A stretch of 64,000 nt of DNA from Streptomyces sp. NRRL F-5630 (GCF_000719475.1 NZ_JOGO01000036.1:1-64000); one strand, 5' to 3'; counted from the stretch's first letter, positions 44,557-52,077 are shown. Notes: generated by a model not told the origin, from the letters alone. A program made the numbers and translations.

Positions 44557-44656
44557 CAAACCGCCAAACTAACCCCTAGTTTCACTTTCTCTCTAACGCG
44601 TTAGAGAAGAAATGAAAACAGGGGTTAGTTTGGCGTTTTGGCGTGCGGTCTGCACG
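44557..44656 (-). repeat. 100-bp palindromic block, copy 2
   Basis: This copy is centred on TAACGCGTTA at 44594-44603. It matches the reverse complement of 12446-12545 with no indel. The outer arms keep the same left-right order as copy 1, while the inner 42 bases are flipped. It occupies the intergenic space between the candidate regulator and the exonuclease operon. Confidence 0.9.
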
Positions 44657-44702
44657 GATGCCGGGGACGAGGAGACCCGACGAAGAAACTCCCGCCGCCA
44701 GC

Positions 44703-44731
44703 GGAACATCCTCCTCGCACTGCACCACAAC
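44703..44731 (+). promoter_or_regulatory. GGAACAT promoter-like element, copy 2
   Basis: GGAACAT, seven bases, then GCACTGCACCACAAC. It ends 26 bp before the exonuclease ATG and heads the long operon of small early genes. It has the same spacing as the other three copies. Confidence 0.8.
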
Positions 44732-44756
44732 ACAGGTGTAGACGAGAGGAGGCCAC

Positions 44757-45563
44757 ATGGCCGCAGGAGTGAGCACCCTACAGCGGGGCGGGTCCCGCTG
44801 GTACGTGAACCCGGACGACGGCCGGATCAAGGTTCCGGGCGTGACCAGCATCGTCGGAATGGCCCCGAAGGATTTCCTTCAGTTCTGGAACGCCAAGCTC
44901 GTTGCCGAGGCCGCCGTCGAGCACCGGGACACCGTCCTGAAGCTCGCCGAGCGAGACCCCGCAGGCGCCATCGACTACCTGAAGCGGGCGCCTCGGCGCT
45001 ACACGCAGGAGGCCGCGGACCGGGGGTCGGCCGCCCACGACGTCTTCGAGCGCCTGGCGCGCGGGGAGGACATCAAGGACCGGCACGTCCACATGGACAT
45101 CAAGCCGCACGTCCGCTGGTTCCGCGAGTTCCTGGAGGAGGTACAGCCCGAGTTCCTGCACCTCGAAGAGACCGTGTGGTCCGACGAGCACAGCTACGCC
45201 GGGTCGTTCGACGCCATCGCGAAGGTGGAGGGCGAGGCCGTCGGCATCGACTGGAAGACGTCGAAGTCCGTCTACGACTCGGTCGCCCTCCAGCTCTCGG
45301 CTTACCGGTACGCGAACCGCATCATCCTCGCGTCGACTGGCGAATCAGTTGACGTCCCGAAGTGGGACGGAGGCGCAGTGCTCCACGTTCGCCCCGAAGG
45401 TGCGTCGCTGGTGCCGGTCGAGTGCGGTGAGGACGTCTTCGACGCCTTCCTCCATCTTCGCCACACCTTCGATTGGGAGAAGGACGGCAAGAAGCGCGTG
45501 ATCGGCAAGCCTGTGTGGCGCACTGGCGAGCAGCAGACCGGGACGCAGAGGCGGGCGGCGTGA
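44757..45563 (+). CDS. RecB-like PD-(D/E)XK exonuclease
   Basis: The 268-residue product has Cas4/RecB-nuclease motifs: GSAAHDVFERLARG near residue 90 (motif with His), SYAGSFDAIAKVEG near 144 (acidic), GIDWKTSKS near 163 (D-x-K) and VALQLSAYRYAN near 176. It probably resects DNA for recombination. GAGGAGG precedes ATG 44757. Confidence 0.85.
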   Translation: MAAGVSTLQRGGSRWYVNPDDGRIKVPGVTSIVGMAPKDFLQFWNAKLVAEAAVEHRDTVLKLAERDPAGAIDYLKRAPRRYTQEAADRGSAAHDVFERLARGEDIKDRHVHMDIKPHVRWFREFLEEVQPEFLHLEETVWSDEHSYAGSFDAIAKVEGEAVGIDWKTSKSVYDSVALQLSAYRYANRIILASTGESVDVPKWDGGAVLHVRPEGASLVPVECGEDVFDAFLHLRHTFDWEKDGKKRVIGKPVWRTGEQQTGTQRRAA

Positions 45564-45967
45564 TGGAACTGCGAGAGCGTGTGGCACGAGCGCTGTTCGA
45601 TCGGGCGCACCCCGGTGGTCGGTGGGACCGCGAGCCCGGCGGGCTGCATGATGTGTACCGGCGCCGGGCGGACTCCGCCCTTGGCGTCATCGAGACAGAG
45701 CTGACCGGCCTTCGCGCGGACCTTCTCACCGCCCAGCGCGACCGGGACCGCATCCACGCCGAGTTGGAAGCGGAGCGGAAGGAGTGGGCCGAGGAGCGTG
45801 AAGCGCTGACGCGACGACTGGAGACCGTGGGCCGCATCGACGCTGCGAAGACGTGGATTCCCCCGCTGGTCTGGCACACCTTCGCGAAGGAGACCGAGGC
45901 CAGTCTCCGCGACGTCATCGTTTCGCAGGCCCTGGAGATCACCCGGCTGAAGGGGGAGGACGCATGA
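45563..45967 (+). CDS. Coiled-coil protein of unknown role
   Basis: The 134-residue product has an N-terminal region (LRERVARALFDRAHPGGRWD) that resembles short proteins common in actinophages, then a coiled coil (LRADLLTAQRDRDRIHAELE) and a C-terminal helix. The ATG overlaps the exonuclease stop (TGATG). Confidence 0.6.
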   Translation: MELRERVARALFDRAHPGGRWDREPGGLHDVYRRRADSALGVIETELTGLRADLLTAQRDRDRIHAELEAERKEWAEEREALTRRLETVGRIDAAKTWIPPLVWHTFAKETEASLRDVIVSQALEITRLKGEDA

Positions 45968-46212
45968 CGACCGCCCGGCAGGCACCGCGCACCACCAACG
46001 CCCCCGGTCCCGGCGTCGCCTGTGCCGGCGCCATCGTCGGCCTGGGATTCATCCCGTTCCACGCCTGGCTGCTCATGCTCGCGCTCGGGGCCGCGCACCA
46101 CGAGGTGTCGGCTTCGGTCCCAGCGATGGGGTTCGGGGCGACGCTGCTGATCTTCCTCGGCGTGGGAGTGGTGGCCGGCGTGCTGCGGTCCCTGTTCCGG
46201 AAGACCCGATAG
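45964..46212 (+). CDS. Small membrane protein with two helices
   Basis: The 82-residue product has two membrane segments (VACAGAIVGLGFIPFHAWL and FGATLLIFLGVGVVAGVL) and a basic C-terminus. It is coupled to the preceding gene by an ATGA overlap. The TAG stop is part of a CCGCTAGTC-type palindrome. No function is recognised. Confidence 0.6.
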   Translation: MTTARQAPRTTNAPGPGVACAGAIVGLGFIPFHAWLLMLALGAAHHEVSASVPAMGFGATLLIFLGVGVVAGVLRSLFRKTR

Positions 46213-46223
46213 TCGACTAGCGG
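46206..46223. repeat. CCGCTAGTC palindrome before RNA ligase gene
   Basis: One mismatch from the 18-bp palindrome. It overlaps the preceding stop codon and lies immediately upstream of GGAGGAG and 10 bp before the GTG of the ligase gene. Confidence 0.85.
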
Positions 46224-46233
46224 AGGAGAGAAC

Positions 46234-46857
46234 GTGCACGAGTTCGTAGAGTGGCCGAAGACCCGGCGCCTGTTCCGCGACATCGTCGTGACGGAGAAGA
46301 TCGACGGGACGAACAGCGCGGTGCACATCAGTGCAGTTCCCGGAGGTGTGGAACCGGGCGCCTACCCGGTGGAGTCGGCTGCCGTGGTGCTGGACGGCGT
46401 GCAGTACGTCCTCACCGCTCAGTCCCGGCGCCGGATCATCACCCCGGGCAAGACGACCGACAACTACGGCTTCGCCGCCTGGGTCTACGAGAACGCCGCA
46501 GACCTCGTGCGCATCCTCGGCGAGGGCACGCACTTCGGCGAGTGGTGGGGGCGCGGCATCCAGCGCGGGTACGGGCTGGAGGAGAGGCGGTTCTCGCTGT
46601 TCAACACCGACAGGTACGCCGAAATGTCGGCGCTTCTCGGCGGTGCGGAGGTCACCTCGGTGCCGGTTCTCTACCGCGGGACCTTCGCCGAGGCGGCCAT
46701 CTTCCGGGCGATGACGGACCTGGGGGTCTACGGGTCCGTGGCCGCCCCCGGCTTCATGAGCCCCGAGGGCATCTGCGTCTACCACTCGCAGACCCGGGGC
46801 GTCTTCAAGGTGACGCTGGACAACCAGGATGCGGGCAAGTGGGAGGCGGCTGCGTGA
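46234..46857 (+). CDS. RNA ligase (T4 Rnl2-like family)
   Basis: The 207-residue protein has nucleotidyltransferase motifs: I EKIDGTN (Lys22 would take AMP), III-like HFGEWWGRGIQ near 110, IV EGICVYHS near 172 and V FKVTLDNQ near 190. Such ligases repair cleaved tRNAs or other RNAs. With the phage's tRNA cluster this suggests defence against host anticodon nucleases. It starts at GTG 46234 with GGAGGAG upstream. Confidence 0.85.
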   Translation: MHEFVEWPKTRRLFRDIVVTEKIDGTNSAVHISAVPGGVEPGAYPVESAAVVLDGVQYVLTAQSRRRIITPGKTTDNYGFAAWVYENAADLVRILGEGTHFGEWWGRGIQRGYGLEERRFSLFNTDRYAEMSALLGGAEVTSVPVLYRGTFAEAAIFRAMTDLGVYGSVAAPGFMSPEGICVYHSQTRGVFKVTLDNQDAGKWEAAA

Positions 46858-46928
46858 GCGGAGCAGCGCTAGTCGTGCTCGTTGCTGCCCTCCTCATCTG
46901 GGCGTCCACGAAGGACCGATCAAAGTAA
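46854..46928 (+). CDS. 24-residue membrane microprotein
   Basis: GTG at 46854 overlaps the ligase stop (GTGA). The product is a single hydrophobic helix (ALVVLVAALLIWA) with a basic tail. Coupling and composition support translation. Its role is unknown. Confidence 0.5.
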   Translation: MSGAALVVLVAALLIWASTKDRSK

Positions 46929-46940
46929 CGCAACACCTCA

Positions 46941-46972
46941 GCCCCCGGTGACCTCGGTCCCGGGGGCTTTGG
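46941..46972 (+). terminator. Terminator AGCCCCCGG type, copy 2
   Basis: AGCCCCCGG (46941-46949) pairs with 46961-46969, followed by TTT and the leader GGGCGTAGAACCAC, then a gene start 39 bp further. Confidence 0.88.
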
Positions 46973-47007
46973 GCGTAGAACCACACACCACTTCACGAGG
47001 AGACGTC

Positions 47008-47382
47008 ATGGAGCGCATCAAGGTCACGGCCGACGAGGTCATGAGCACCCTGCGGGCCGTCGTCGCCGAGCGGCCGGACTACGTGTACGCGAGGCCGGAG
47101 GCGGACAATCGTGCGGCTGCCTGCCTCTACGTTCACCACGACGACGGCACCGCGAAGCCCGGTTGCCTCGTCGGCACGGTGCTCCACCGACTGGGGGTGC
47201 CGCTGGTGGAGCTGGCGAAGTGGGAGGGGGAGGGAGCCTGCTCCATGGTGCCCTCCGTCACCAATCTTGAATGGGAGGACACCTCCACCCTGGCGCTCCA
47301 GACGGCCCAGGAGGCACAGGACGCCGGCGTCACCTGGGCCGAGGCCCTGGCCGCCGCTGAAGACGCCTTCGCCCGCTCCTGA
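47008..47382 (+). CDS. Uncharacterised 124-residue protein
   Basis: The product (MERIKVTADEVMSTLRAVV, DYVYARPEADNRAAACLYV, GCLVGTVLHRLGVP, TLALQTAQEAQDAGVTWAEAL) is a compact alpha/beta protein common in Streptomyces phages by feel, but I can assign no function. It stands alone between two similar terminators. GAGGAGA precedes ATG. Confidence 0.65.
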   Translation: MERIKVTADEVMSTLRAVVAERPDYVYARPEADNRAAACLYVHHDDGTAKPGCLVGTVLHRLGVPLVELAKWEGEGACSMVPSVTNLEWEDTSTLALQTAQEAQDAGVTWAEALAAAEDAFARS

Positions 47383-47401
47383 CCCACCGCAACAACACCT
47401 C

Positions 47402-47428
47402 GCCCCCGGCTGCTTCGGCACCGGGGGC
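47402..47428 (+). terminator. Terminator CCCCCGG type, copy 3
   Basis: GCCCCCGG (47402-47409) pairs with 47421-47428 over a loop with CTTCGG. The leader GTGCGTAGAAGCAC follows, similar to those at 46973 and 54271. Confidence 0.88.
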
Positions 47429-47464
47429 TGAGTGCGTAGAAGCACCTACCGAGGAGGAGTCACC

Positions 47465-47641
47465 ATGAAGACCTCACGCACCATCCACACCGCCAACGGT
47501 TCAACCGTCACCGTCTCCCCGCGAGGCATCGAGGTGGACCTCTGGGTCCGCGACGCCGCCGGACGGACCGTGGCCACCGTCGAGATGAGCCGTGCCGACG
47601 CCCTGGCGCTGCTTGACGAGCTGGACGAGGTGACGGCATGA
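47465..47641 (+). CDS. Small beta-rich protein
   Basis: 58 residues with alternating strands (HTANGSTVTVSPRGIEVDLWVRD, split by turns) and a C-terminal helix. GAGGAGG precedes ATG 47465. It starts a chain of overlapping small genes that runs to 51197. No function recognised. Confidence 0.55.
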   Translation: MKTSRTIHTANGSTVTVSPRGIEVDLWVRDAAGRTVATVEMSRADALALLDELDEVTA

Positions 47642-47880
47642 ACGCCCGCTCCCGCCTCGTCGTCACCCTCGCCAACACCTGGGCCGTCTCCCGTCGGGGC
47701 CGCATGACCGACTTCTACCGCGAGGCGGAGGAGCTTGTCGACGCCTTCGCGCACGAGCTGGCGGAGGAGGTCCGCGCATGGGCCGCCGCTACGTACCCTG
47801 CGCCCCGACAGCAGGCGCCGCTCAGGCACGTCGTAGACACGGCCGCCGACCTCATCGACCCGAGCAAGGAGACCCCATGA
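47638..47880 (+). CDS. Small protein, 80 residues
   Basis: ATGA overlap with the previous gene. Helical, starting MNARSRLVVTLANTWAVSRR. No domain recognised. Confidence 0.5.
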   Translation: MNARSRLVVTLANTWAVSRRGRMTDFYREAEELVDAFAHELAEEVRAWAAATYPAPRQQAPLRHVVDTAADLIDPSKETP

Positions 47881-48038
47881 CCCCGACCACCCTGGCCGCC
47901 CTCCGCGAGGAACTGGCGGACACCCGGTTCGCCCCCTCGGACGCGGATCTCTACCCCGGCGTCGCGTACGTCCTGGAGGCGCTGGACCGGGCGCTGATGC
48001 TCGTGGACCTTGTGGGGGAGACGGAGGCGAGGGACTGA
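47877..48038 (+). CDS. Small protein, 53 residues
   Basis: ATGA overlap with the previous gene. Two helices (LAALREELADTRF, VAYVLEALDRALMLVDLVG). No domain recognised. Confidence 0.5.
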   Translation: MTPTTLAALREELADTRFAPSDADLYPGVAYVLEALDRALMLVDLVGETEARD

Positions 48039-48301
48039 TGGCGCACTCGCGAGGAGGCACGTGTCCTCGCTGTGGCGGGTACACCGGCTTGGCTGTTCGC
48101 GGGGGTGACGACCCGGTGATGTACCAGCACCGCACGCCGCCTCCGTTCGGCTCGCGCTGCTCCGCAGGAGGAATCAGACGCAGCGAAGCGAGCGCGGGGT
48201 GGACGGCCCTCGGGCTCCGAACGTATCGGTGGCTTCTGGCCAACGAGCCTGACAAAGCGTCGGCGTACCGCGCTGCGCGCGTGCAGGAGGGTGCCGAGTG
48301 A
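48038..48301 (+). CDS. Small protein with zinc-finger-like CxxC
   Basis: 87 residues starting with TCPRCGGYTG; a second Cys lies at GSRCSAGG. It might be a treble-clef type small zinc protein. TGATG overlap with the previous gene. Confidence 0.5.
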   Translation: MAHSRGGTCPRCGGYTGLAVRGGDDPVMYQHRTPPPFGSRCSAGGIRRSEASAGWTALGLRTYRWLLANEPDKASAYRAARVQEGAE

Positions 48302-48447
48302 GCCGCATGACGCGCAAGTCCCACGAGCTGCGGTGGTTCTGCTCGTGCTGCTCCATCGACAGCAGCCGCAGTCCGGTCGTGAAGCACATGGCGAAGAGGC
48401 GGGAGGAGCGGCGATGGATTCGGGAGGCGAGGGAGGAGACGAAGTGA
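48298..48447 (+). CDS. 49-residue Cys-rich basic protein
   Basis: GTG at 48298 overlaps the preceding stop. The product has WFCSCCSID and a basic helical tail (AKRREERRWIREAREE). Possibly DNA- or metal-binding; no family recognised. Confidence 0.45.
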   Translation: MSRMTRKSHELRWFCSCCSIDSSRSPVVKHMAKRREERRWIREAREETK

Positions 48448-48614
48448 GCGTCGAAGTCGAGACCACGGAAGGCATCGAGCGGGCCGCGGAGCAGCACCGC
48501 CGGGCGGATGTCTTCCGCTCGGCCCACGCTCTCGTGACGTCTCTGAAGTGGGACGAGACCGTGGGTGTGTACGACGTCCTGCAAGTGGCCAGGTTTCTGG
48601 AGGAGAGGGACTGA
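48444..48614 (+). CDS. Small protein, 56 residues
   Basis: GTGA overlap with the previous gene; helical (GIERAAEQHRRADVFRSAHAL, LQVARFLEER). No family recognised. Confidence 0.5.
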   Translation: MSVEVETTEGIERAAEQHRRADVFRSAHALVTSLKWDETVGVYDVLQVARFLEERD

Positions 48615-48772
48615 TGGCAGTCATCAAGAGCGTCGGCAAGGTAGACGTGGAACTCGCCCTGTCGGAGCTGGAGTTGATCCGTCGCGCACTGCGGTTGGTC
48701 AAGGAATTCGGCGAGGTGGAGGACTGGGAGCCCGCTCGGGACCTGCTCGCAGATCTGGAGGCGCGCGCATGA
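48614..48772 (+). CDS. Small protein, 52 residues
   Basis: TGATG overlap with the previous gene. Sequence VDVELALSELELIRRALRLV suggests a two-helix hairpin. No family recognised. Confidence 0.5.
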   Translation: MAVIKSVGKVDVELALSELELIRRALRLVKEFGEVEDWEPARDLLADLEARA

Positions 48773-49068
48773 GCATGGCTGACCTCGTCGCAGCCGGCGC
48801 CCCGGAGCTGCCAGAGGGGTACTTCTACCGGGTACGGCAGACGCTTCATGTTGGCTACAAGGTGGAGATTCGCGAGCAACGGCGCTTCATGTCGCGGCTG
48901 GTCGCGGACACGTTCGTTTTTGAGGAGCGTCACAGCAACATGGAGTCGGCCGTCGTCAAAGCCTGCCGGTACGCCGCCGCAACGATGCGTGAGCGAGCAC
49001 TCAGGGAGTCGAAGGCCGCAACGCTGCGCGCGCTCGCTGGGGACCACGATCCGAAGGGCGGACGCTGA
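48769..49068 (+). CDS. Uncharacterised 99-residue protein
   Basis: ATGA overlap. It has a beta hairpin (EGYFYRVRQTLHVGYKVEI) and C-terminal helices rich in Arg and Ala. No family recognised. Confidence 0.5.
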   Translation: MSMADLVAAGAPELPEGYFYRVRQTLHVGYKVEIREQRRFMSRLVADTFVFEERHSNMESAVVKACRYAAATMRERALRESKAATLRALAGDHDPKGGR

Positions 49069-49277
49069 TGTTCGGACGCAAGACACCCACCGTCGAAGAG
49101 CAGCGCGAGGCACTGTCGCTTGTCCTGCTCGAAGCCCGCGAGCACCTGGAGCCCATCCTCGACGCCGCTGACGGCCTCAAGGCTGACCTTCTCGCCCGCG
49201 GGCGGTCGCCGGCCGTCGTGGACCACATCGCGGGGACGTGGCTCGCGAGCGCCCTGAAGGCGGCGGTGGGCGGATGA
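49068..49277 (+). CDS. Small protein, 69 residues
   Basis: TGATG overlap. Mostly helical (EEQREALSLVLLEAREHL, ADGLKADLLARGRSPAVV). No family recognised. Confidence 0.5.
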   Translation: MFGRKTPTVEEQREALSLVLLEAREHLEPILDAADGLKADLLARGRSPAVVDHIAGTWLASALKAAVGG

Positions 49278-49633
49278 CGGTCAAGCTGATACGACCCACT
49301 CCGTACCTGACGTTTCCGGTAAGCGCGTACCTCCACCGCGTAGACATCGAAACCGAAGACATCGGTGCCACGATCGGGACGAGGCTGACGTACGCCGGGG
49401 TGAACGGACTGCGACGACAGGCAGTGCCGCTCGTGTCTTACCGCCCCGGCACGCGCTACGCGGACAGGGCGGAGGAGTGTGCCGTCGAGCACCTGGCGAA
49501 AGCTCTTGAGCGAGCGGAGTTGTCGGGCCGCTTCGACTTCGTGGACTTCACGACCTTGGCACTGGCACTGGCGGACGTCGTCCAGGAGGACGGCTGCCAG
49601 CTGTGGGACCCCGACGAGGATGGCGAATGGTGA
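49274..49633 (+). CDS. Uncharacterised 119-residue protein
   Basis: Overlaps the previous stop. Mixed alpha/beta sequence: TVKLIRPTPYLTFPVSAYLH, then YADRAEECAVEHLAKALERA. No family recognised. Confidence 0.5.
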   Translation: MTVKLIRPTPYLTFPVSAYLHRVDIETEDIGATIGTRLTYAGVNGLRRQAVPLVSYRPGTRYADRAEECAVEHLAKALERAELSGRFDFVDFTTLALALADVVQEDGCQLWDPDEDGEW

Positions 49634-50061
49634 CTCTCGCGGAGGCAGTCCTCCGTCACGAAGCCTCGCAGCCCGGGGCGCTCAAGTGTGCCGGACGGTG
49701 CCGCCATCGGCGTCCACGAGAAGAGTTCCGCGAGACCCCCTGGCACGGCCGTGCCGCCGCCTGCAAGCGCTGTGAAGGGCTCGACTGGCGGGACCGTGAA
49801 CTCATCGAGCAGCGATGGGAGCATGAGCAGACCCGTGCCCGGTTGCGTGCGTATGAGACGTACTCAAGGCGGCTGCGTGTGTTCCCGCTCTACCGGCAGC
49901 GGTACGTCATGGGCTGGGGCGCCCAGACAACGGCAGACCTCGTCCGTGCCTACGAGGCGCCCTTCGTGGGCGCTGTGCAACGCGCCGAGAAGCGATGGGG
50001 TCCCGTCATCGAACAGATGGTACGGCAGGCATCTGCCGTCGCAGAGGAGGACTACGCATGA
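49627..50061 (+). CDS. Cys-rich 144-residue protein
   Basis: ATG 49627 overlaps the previous stop by 7 bases; GTG 49630 is the alternative. Early residues LKCAGRCRHRRPREEF then ACKRCEGLDW give a four-Cys zinc ribbon similar to those of phage HNH-associated fingers. The rest is a basic helix bundle. Function unknown. Confidence 0.5.
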   Translation: MVTLAEAVLRHEASQPGALKCAGRCRHRRPREEFRETPWHGRAAACKRCEGLDWRDRELIEQRWEHEQTRARLRAYETYSRRLRVFPLYRQRYVMGWGAQTTADLVRAYEAPFVGAVQRAEKRWGPVIEQMVRQASAVAEEDYA

Positions 50062-50231
50062 ACAAGTACACCCGTCGCCTCGTCTTCCGGCGCTGGGCCG
50101 TGCAGTTTGACCGGCCTGTGAACCCGCACCTCGTACACGAGGCCAACGCCGCCTTGATGCAGGAGTTCCCCCACCTGTTCGCGCCCGACGTCCCCGAGAC
50201 GTTCCGAGGTCCGAAGTGGGGGACGAGGTGA
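50058..50231 (+). CDS. Small basic protein, 57 residues
   Basis: ATGA overlap. Starts MNKYTRRLVFRRWAVQFDRP. No family recognised. Confidence 0.5.
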   Translation: MNKYTRRLVFRRWAVQFDRPVNPHLVHEANAALMQEFPHLFAPDVPETFRGPKWGTR

Positions 50232-50728
50232 CGACGCCACTCCCGGGCGACTTCGGCCTCACCCGCATCGAGGGACTGACAGGCCGCCTCATCAACCTCG
50301 GCCAACACCTCATCGGCGACGGCGCCCCCGTACAACACGCCCTCGTCTACGTGGGTGGCGGCATGGTCGTCCAAGCGATGCCCGGCGGGGCGGAGCTGAT
50401 CCCGCTGGAGGAGGCAAGCCCCGTTGTCGCGTGGTCGACGGGGGTCGTCCCGCTGACGTCCGAAGAGCGCGCAGCGATAACGCTTCACGCGCGATCCCTC
50501 GTCGGGACGCCGTACAGCTTCCTGGACTACGCCTCCATCGGCCTCGCCTTCTACCGCATCCGTCCGCGGTGGGTGCGGGACTACGTGGCGGACACGGGGC
50601 ACCTCATTTGCTCGCAGTTGGTAGACGAGGTCTATCTCCGGGCCGGCGTGCACCTATTCAGTGACGGTCGGATACCGGGGGACGTGACCCCAGGGGATCT
50701 CTGGAAGGTGGTGTGCGGACGTGGCTGA
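50228..50728 (+). CDS. Papain-like amidase/hydrolase (YiiX-NlpC/P60-like)
   Basis: The 166-residue protein has a permuted papain-like pattern: VQHALVYVGGGMVVQAMPGG near residue 35 (His in HALVYVG), GTPYSFLDYASIGL near 98 and LICSQLVDEVYLRAG near 126 (Cys). This is the YaeF/YiiX layout of permuted NlpC/P60 enzymes. It lies in the early region and lacks a signal peptide, so its substrate may be a cytoplasmic amide or a lipid-linked molecule rather than peptidoglycan. Confidence 0.7.
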   Translation: MTTPLPGDFGLTRIEGLTGRLINLGQHLIGDGAPVQHALVYVGGGMVVQAMPGGAELIPLEEASPVVAWSTGVVPLTSEERAAITLHARSLVGTPYSFLDYASIGLAFYRIRPRWVRDYVADTGHLICSQLVDEVYLRAGVHLFSDGRIPGDVTPGDLWKVVCGRG

Positions 50729-51197
50729 TGAGGAGTTCTACGAGCGCGCCCGGTCTGTCTGGGCGCGATACGACGACATCCAGAGTGAGGAGGCAGAGGC
50801 CGCAAAGCTTCGGGACGTCCTCGCCGTCGAGCACCGCCGCGCGACCGATGCCATCGAGCGGGAGACGGCGACCGAGAAGCACGCCGAAGAGCTGATGGTG
50901 GCGAATGCCCGTCTTCGCCTCGCCTGGACGTCGGCCCGACGGCGAGCGAAGGTCACCGCTGGGGCGTGGCGGTACCTCCGCGTCCAGGTACAGCGTCAGC
51001 GGGAAGAGGCACGCCGCCAGGACGAGTTCGCAGGCTGGCTCTGGCGTGAGATGTCCAAGCGTCGTCAGGAGCGAGACCGGTACCGCCTCGCCTGGCTCTC
51101 CGCCCGACGCCGTGCCCGCAGGGAGATCGCCCTCGCCCGGGAGGCTGTCGAACTTCTTCAGGAGGAGAACGCCCAGCTCAAGGCACGTCTCACATAG
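50721..51197 (+). CDS. Coiled-coil protein, Arg-rich
   Basis: 158 residues with a long charged coiled coil and two similar segments, RLRLAWTSARRRAKVTAGA and RYRLAWLSARRRARREIALA, pointing to an internal duplication. Starts at GTG overlapping the preceding stop. Its TAG stop lies inside the operator-like palindrome at 51196. Function unknown. Confidence 0.6.
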   Translation: MADEEFYERARSVWARYDDIQSEEAEAAKLRDVLAVEHRRATDAIERETATEKHAEELMVANARLRLAWTSARRRAKVTAGAWRYLRVQVQRQREEARRQDEFAGWLWREMSKRRQERDRYRLAWLSARRRARREIALAREAVELLQEENAQLKARLT

Positions 51198-51221
51198 GAG
51201 CGTCAAACATTGCACGCTCCT
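51196..51221. promoter_or_regulatory. 26-bp operator-like palindrome, copy 2
   Basis: AGGAGCGTCAAACATTGCAC then GCTCCT. In reverse complement it differs from the copy at 62466 by one base. It lies 4 bp before promoter-like copy 3, so a bound protein would touch that promoter. Confidence 0.7.
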
Positions 51222-51224
51222 GAC

Positions 51225-51253
51225 GGAACATCTGGCGCCGACTGCACCACAAC
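51225..51253 (+). promoter_or_regulatory. GGAACAT promoter-like element, copy 3
   Basis: GGAACAT, seven bases, then CGACTGCACCACAAC. It ends 49 bp before the gp3-like gene and directly follows an operator-like palindrome. Confidence 0.8.
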
Positions 51254-51301
51254 AGAGGTACAGGCCGCTACTGGCCACTCACCGTAAAGGAATCACGCTC
51301 C

Positions 51302-52015
51302 ATGGCAAACAACATCTTCAAGCTGTTCGAGACCGACCCCGACGCCCGCCCCAAGCCGCGCTTCACCAGCGACATCGTGGGCCGCTTCCGGTCCGGCCGC
51401 CTCGTCGGCAAGATGCCGGAATCGCTCAACGAGTGGAGGGTCACGACCGGGGACCCGGAGGTGGCTGCCGAGCTGGCACGCCTCCTCGGTGGTGAGCCGG
51501 AGGAGTGGAACACGGACAGGGAGGACAACCTCGAAGTCCTCACCACCTCGAAAAGCGTCAACATCATCATCGAGTCGAGCGACAAGATCGACGCGAGCAT
51601 GAAGCTCTTCAGCGCGAGTGGTCTCTTCCACCACTGCGACGGCGTCGCCTACCTCTCGCCGGAGGAGGACAAGGGGCAGGCGTGCGGCTGCCCCGAGTCG
51701 CTCCAGGAGCGCAAGGACAAGGCGCGCGTGGGTCGCGGCCCGAAGCCGAGCATCGACATCACGTTCCGCCTCACCGACGCCCCTGACCTCGGCCTCTTCC
51801 GCTTCAACTCCGGCTCGTGGGAGTTCGTCAAGGTGCTCCACGAGCTGATCGCCGACGTCGACGCCTACGACGGCCCGGTCCGTGCGACGCTCACGATCGA
51901 ACACATCGAGTACACCGCGAAGTCGGGCAAGGATGTGGCGTACAACAAGCCCTCGGTCAAGGTCCTCGGAGCGTACGAGGCCGTCGGGGCGGACGACATT
52001 CCCAAGGCCGCCTGA
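51302..52015 (+). CDS. Recombination directionality factor, phiC31 gp3-like
   Basis: The 237-residue protein has features I associate with the gp3-type RDF family of Streptomyces phages: VGRFRSGRLVGKMPESLNEW, RVTTGDPEVAAELARLLGG, EDNLEVLTTSKSVNIII near residue 77, GRGPKPSIDITFRL and LGLFRFNSGSWEF. Such a protein binds the serine integrase and switches it from attP x attB to attL x attR recombination. It sits behind promoter-like copy 3, as expected for an early lytic gene. The assignment is from memory of the family and should be confirmed. Confidence 0.68.
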   Translation: MANNIFKLFETDPDARPKPRFTSDIVGRFRSGRLVGKMPESLNEWRVTTGDPEVAAELARLLGGEPEEWNTDREDNLEVLTTSKSVNIIIESSDKIDASMKLFSASGLFHHCDGVAYLSPEEDKGQACGCPESLQERKDKARVGRGPKPSIDITFRLTDAPDLGLFRFNSGSWEFVKVLHELIADVDAYDGPVRATLTIEHIEYTAKSGKDVAYNKPSVKVLGAYEAVGADDIPKAA

Positions 52016-52033
52016 CCCGCACCACCACGCAGC

Positions 52034-52077
52034 GCGCCCGCTCCTCCGTACCGGCAATACGGAGGGGCGGGCGCTTT
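52034..52077 (+). terminator. Strong terminator after RDF gene
   Basis: A 16-bp stem, 52034-52049 with 52059-52074 and one G-U pair, loop of 9, followed by TTT. Confidence 0.9.
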
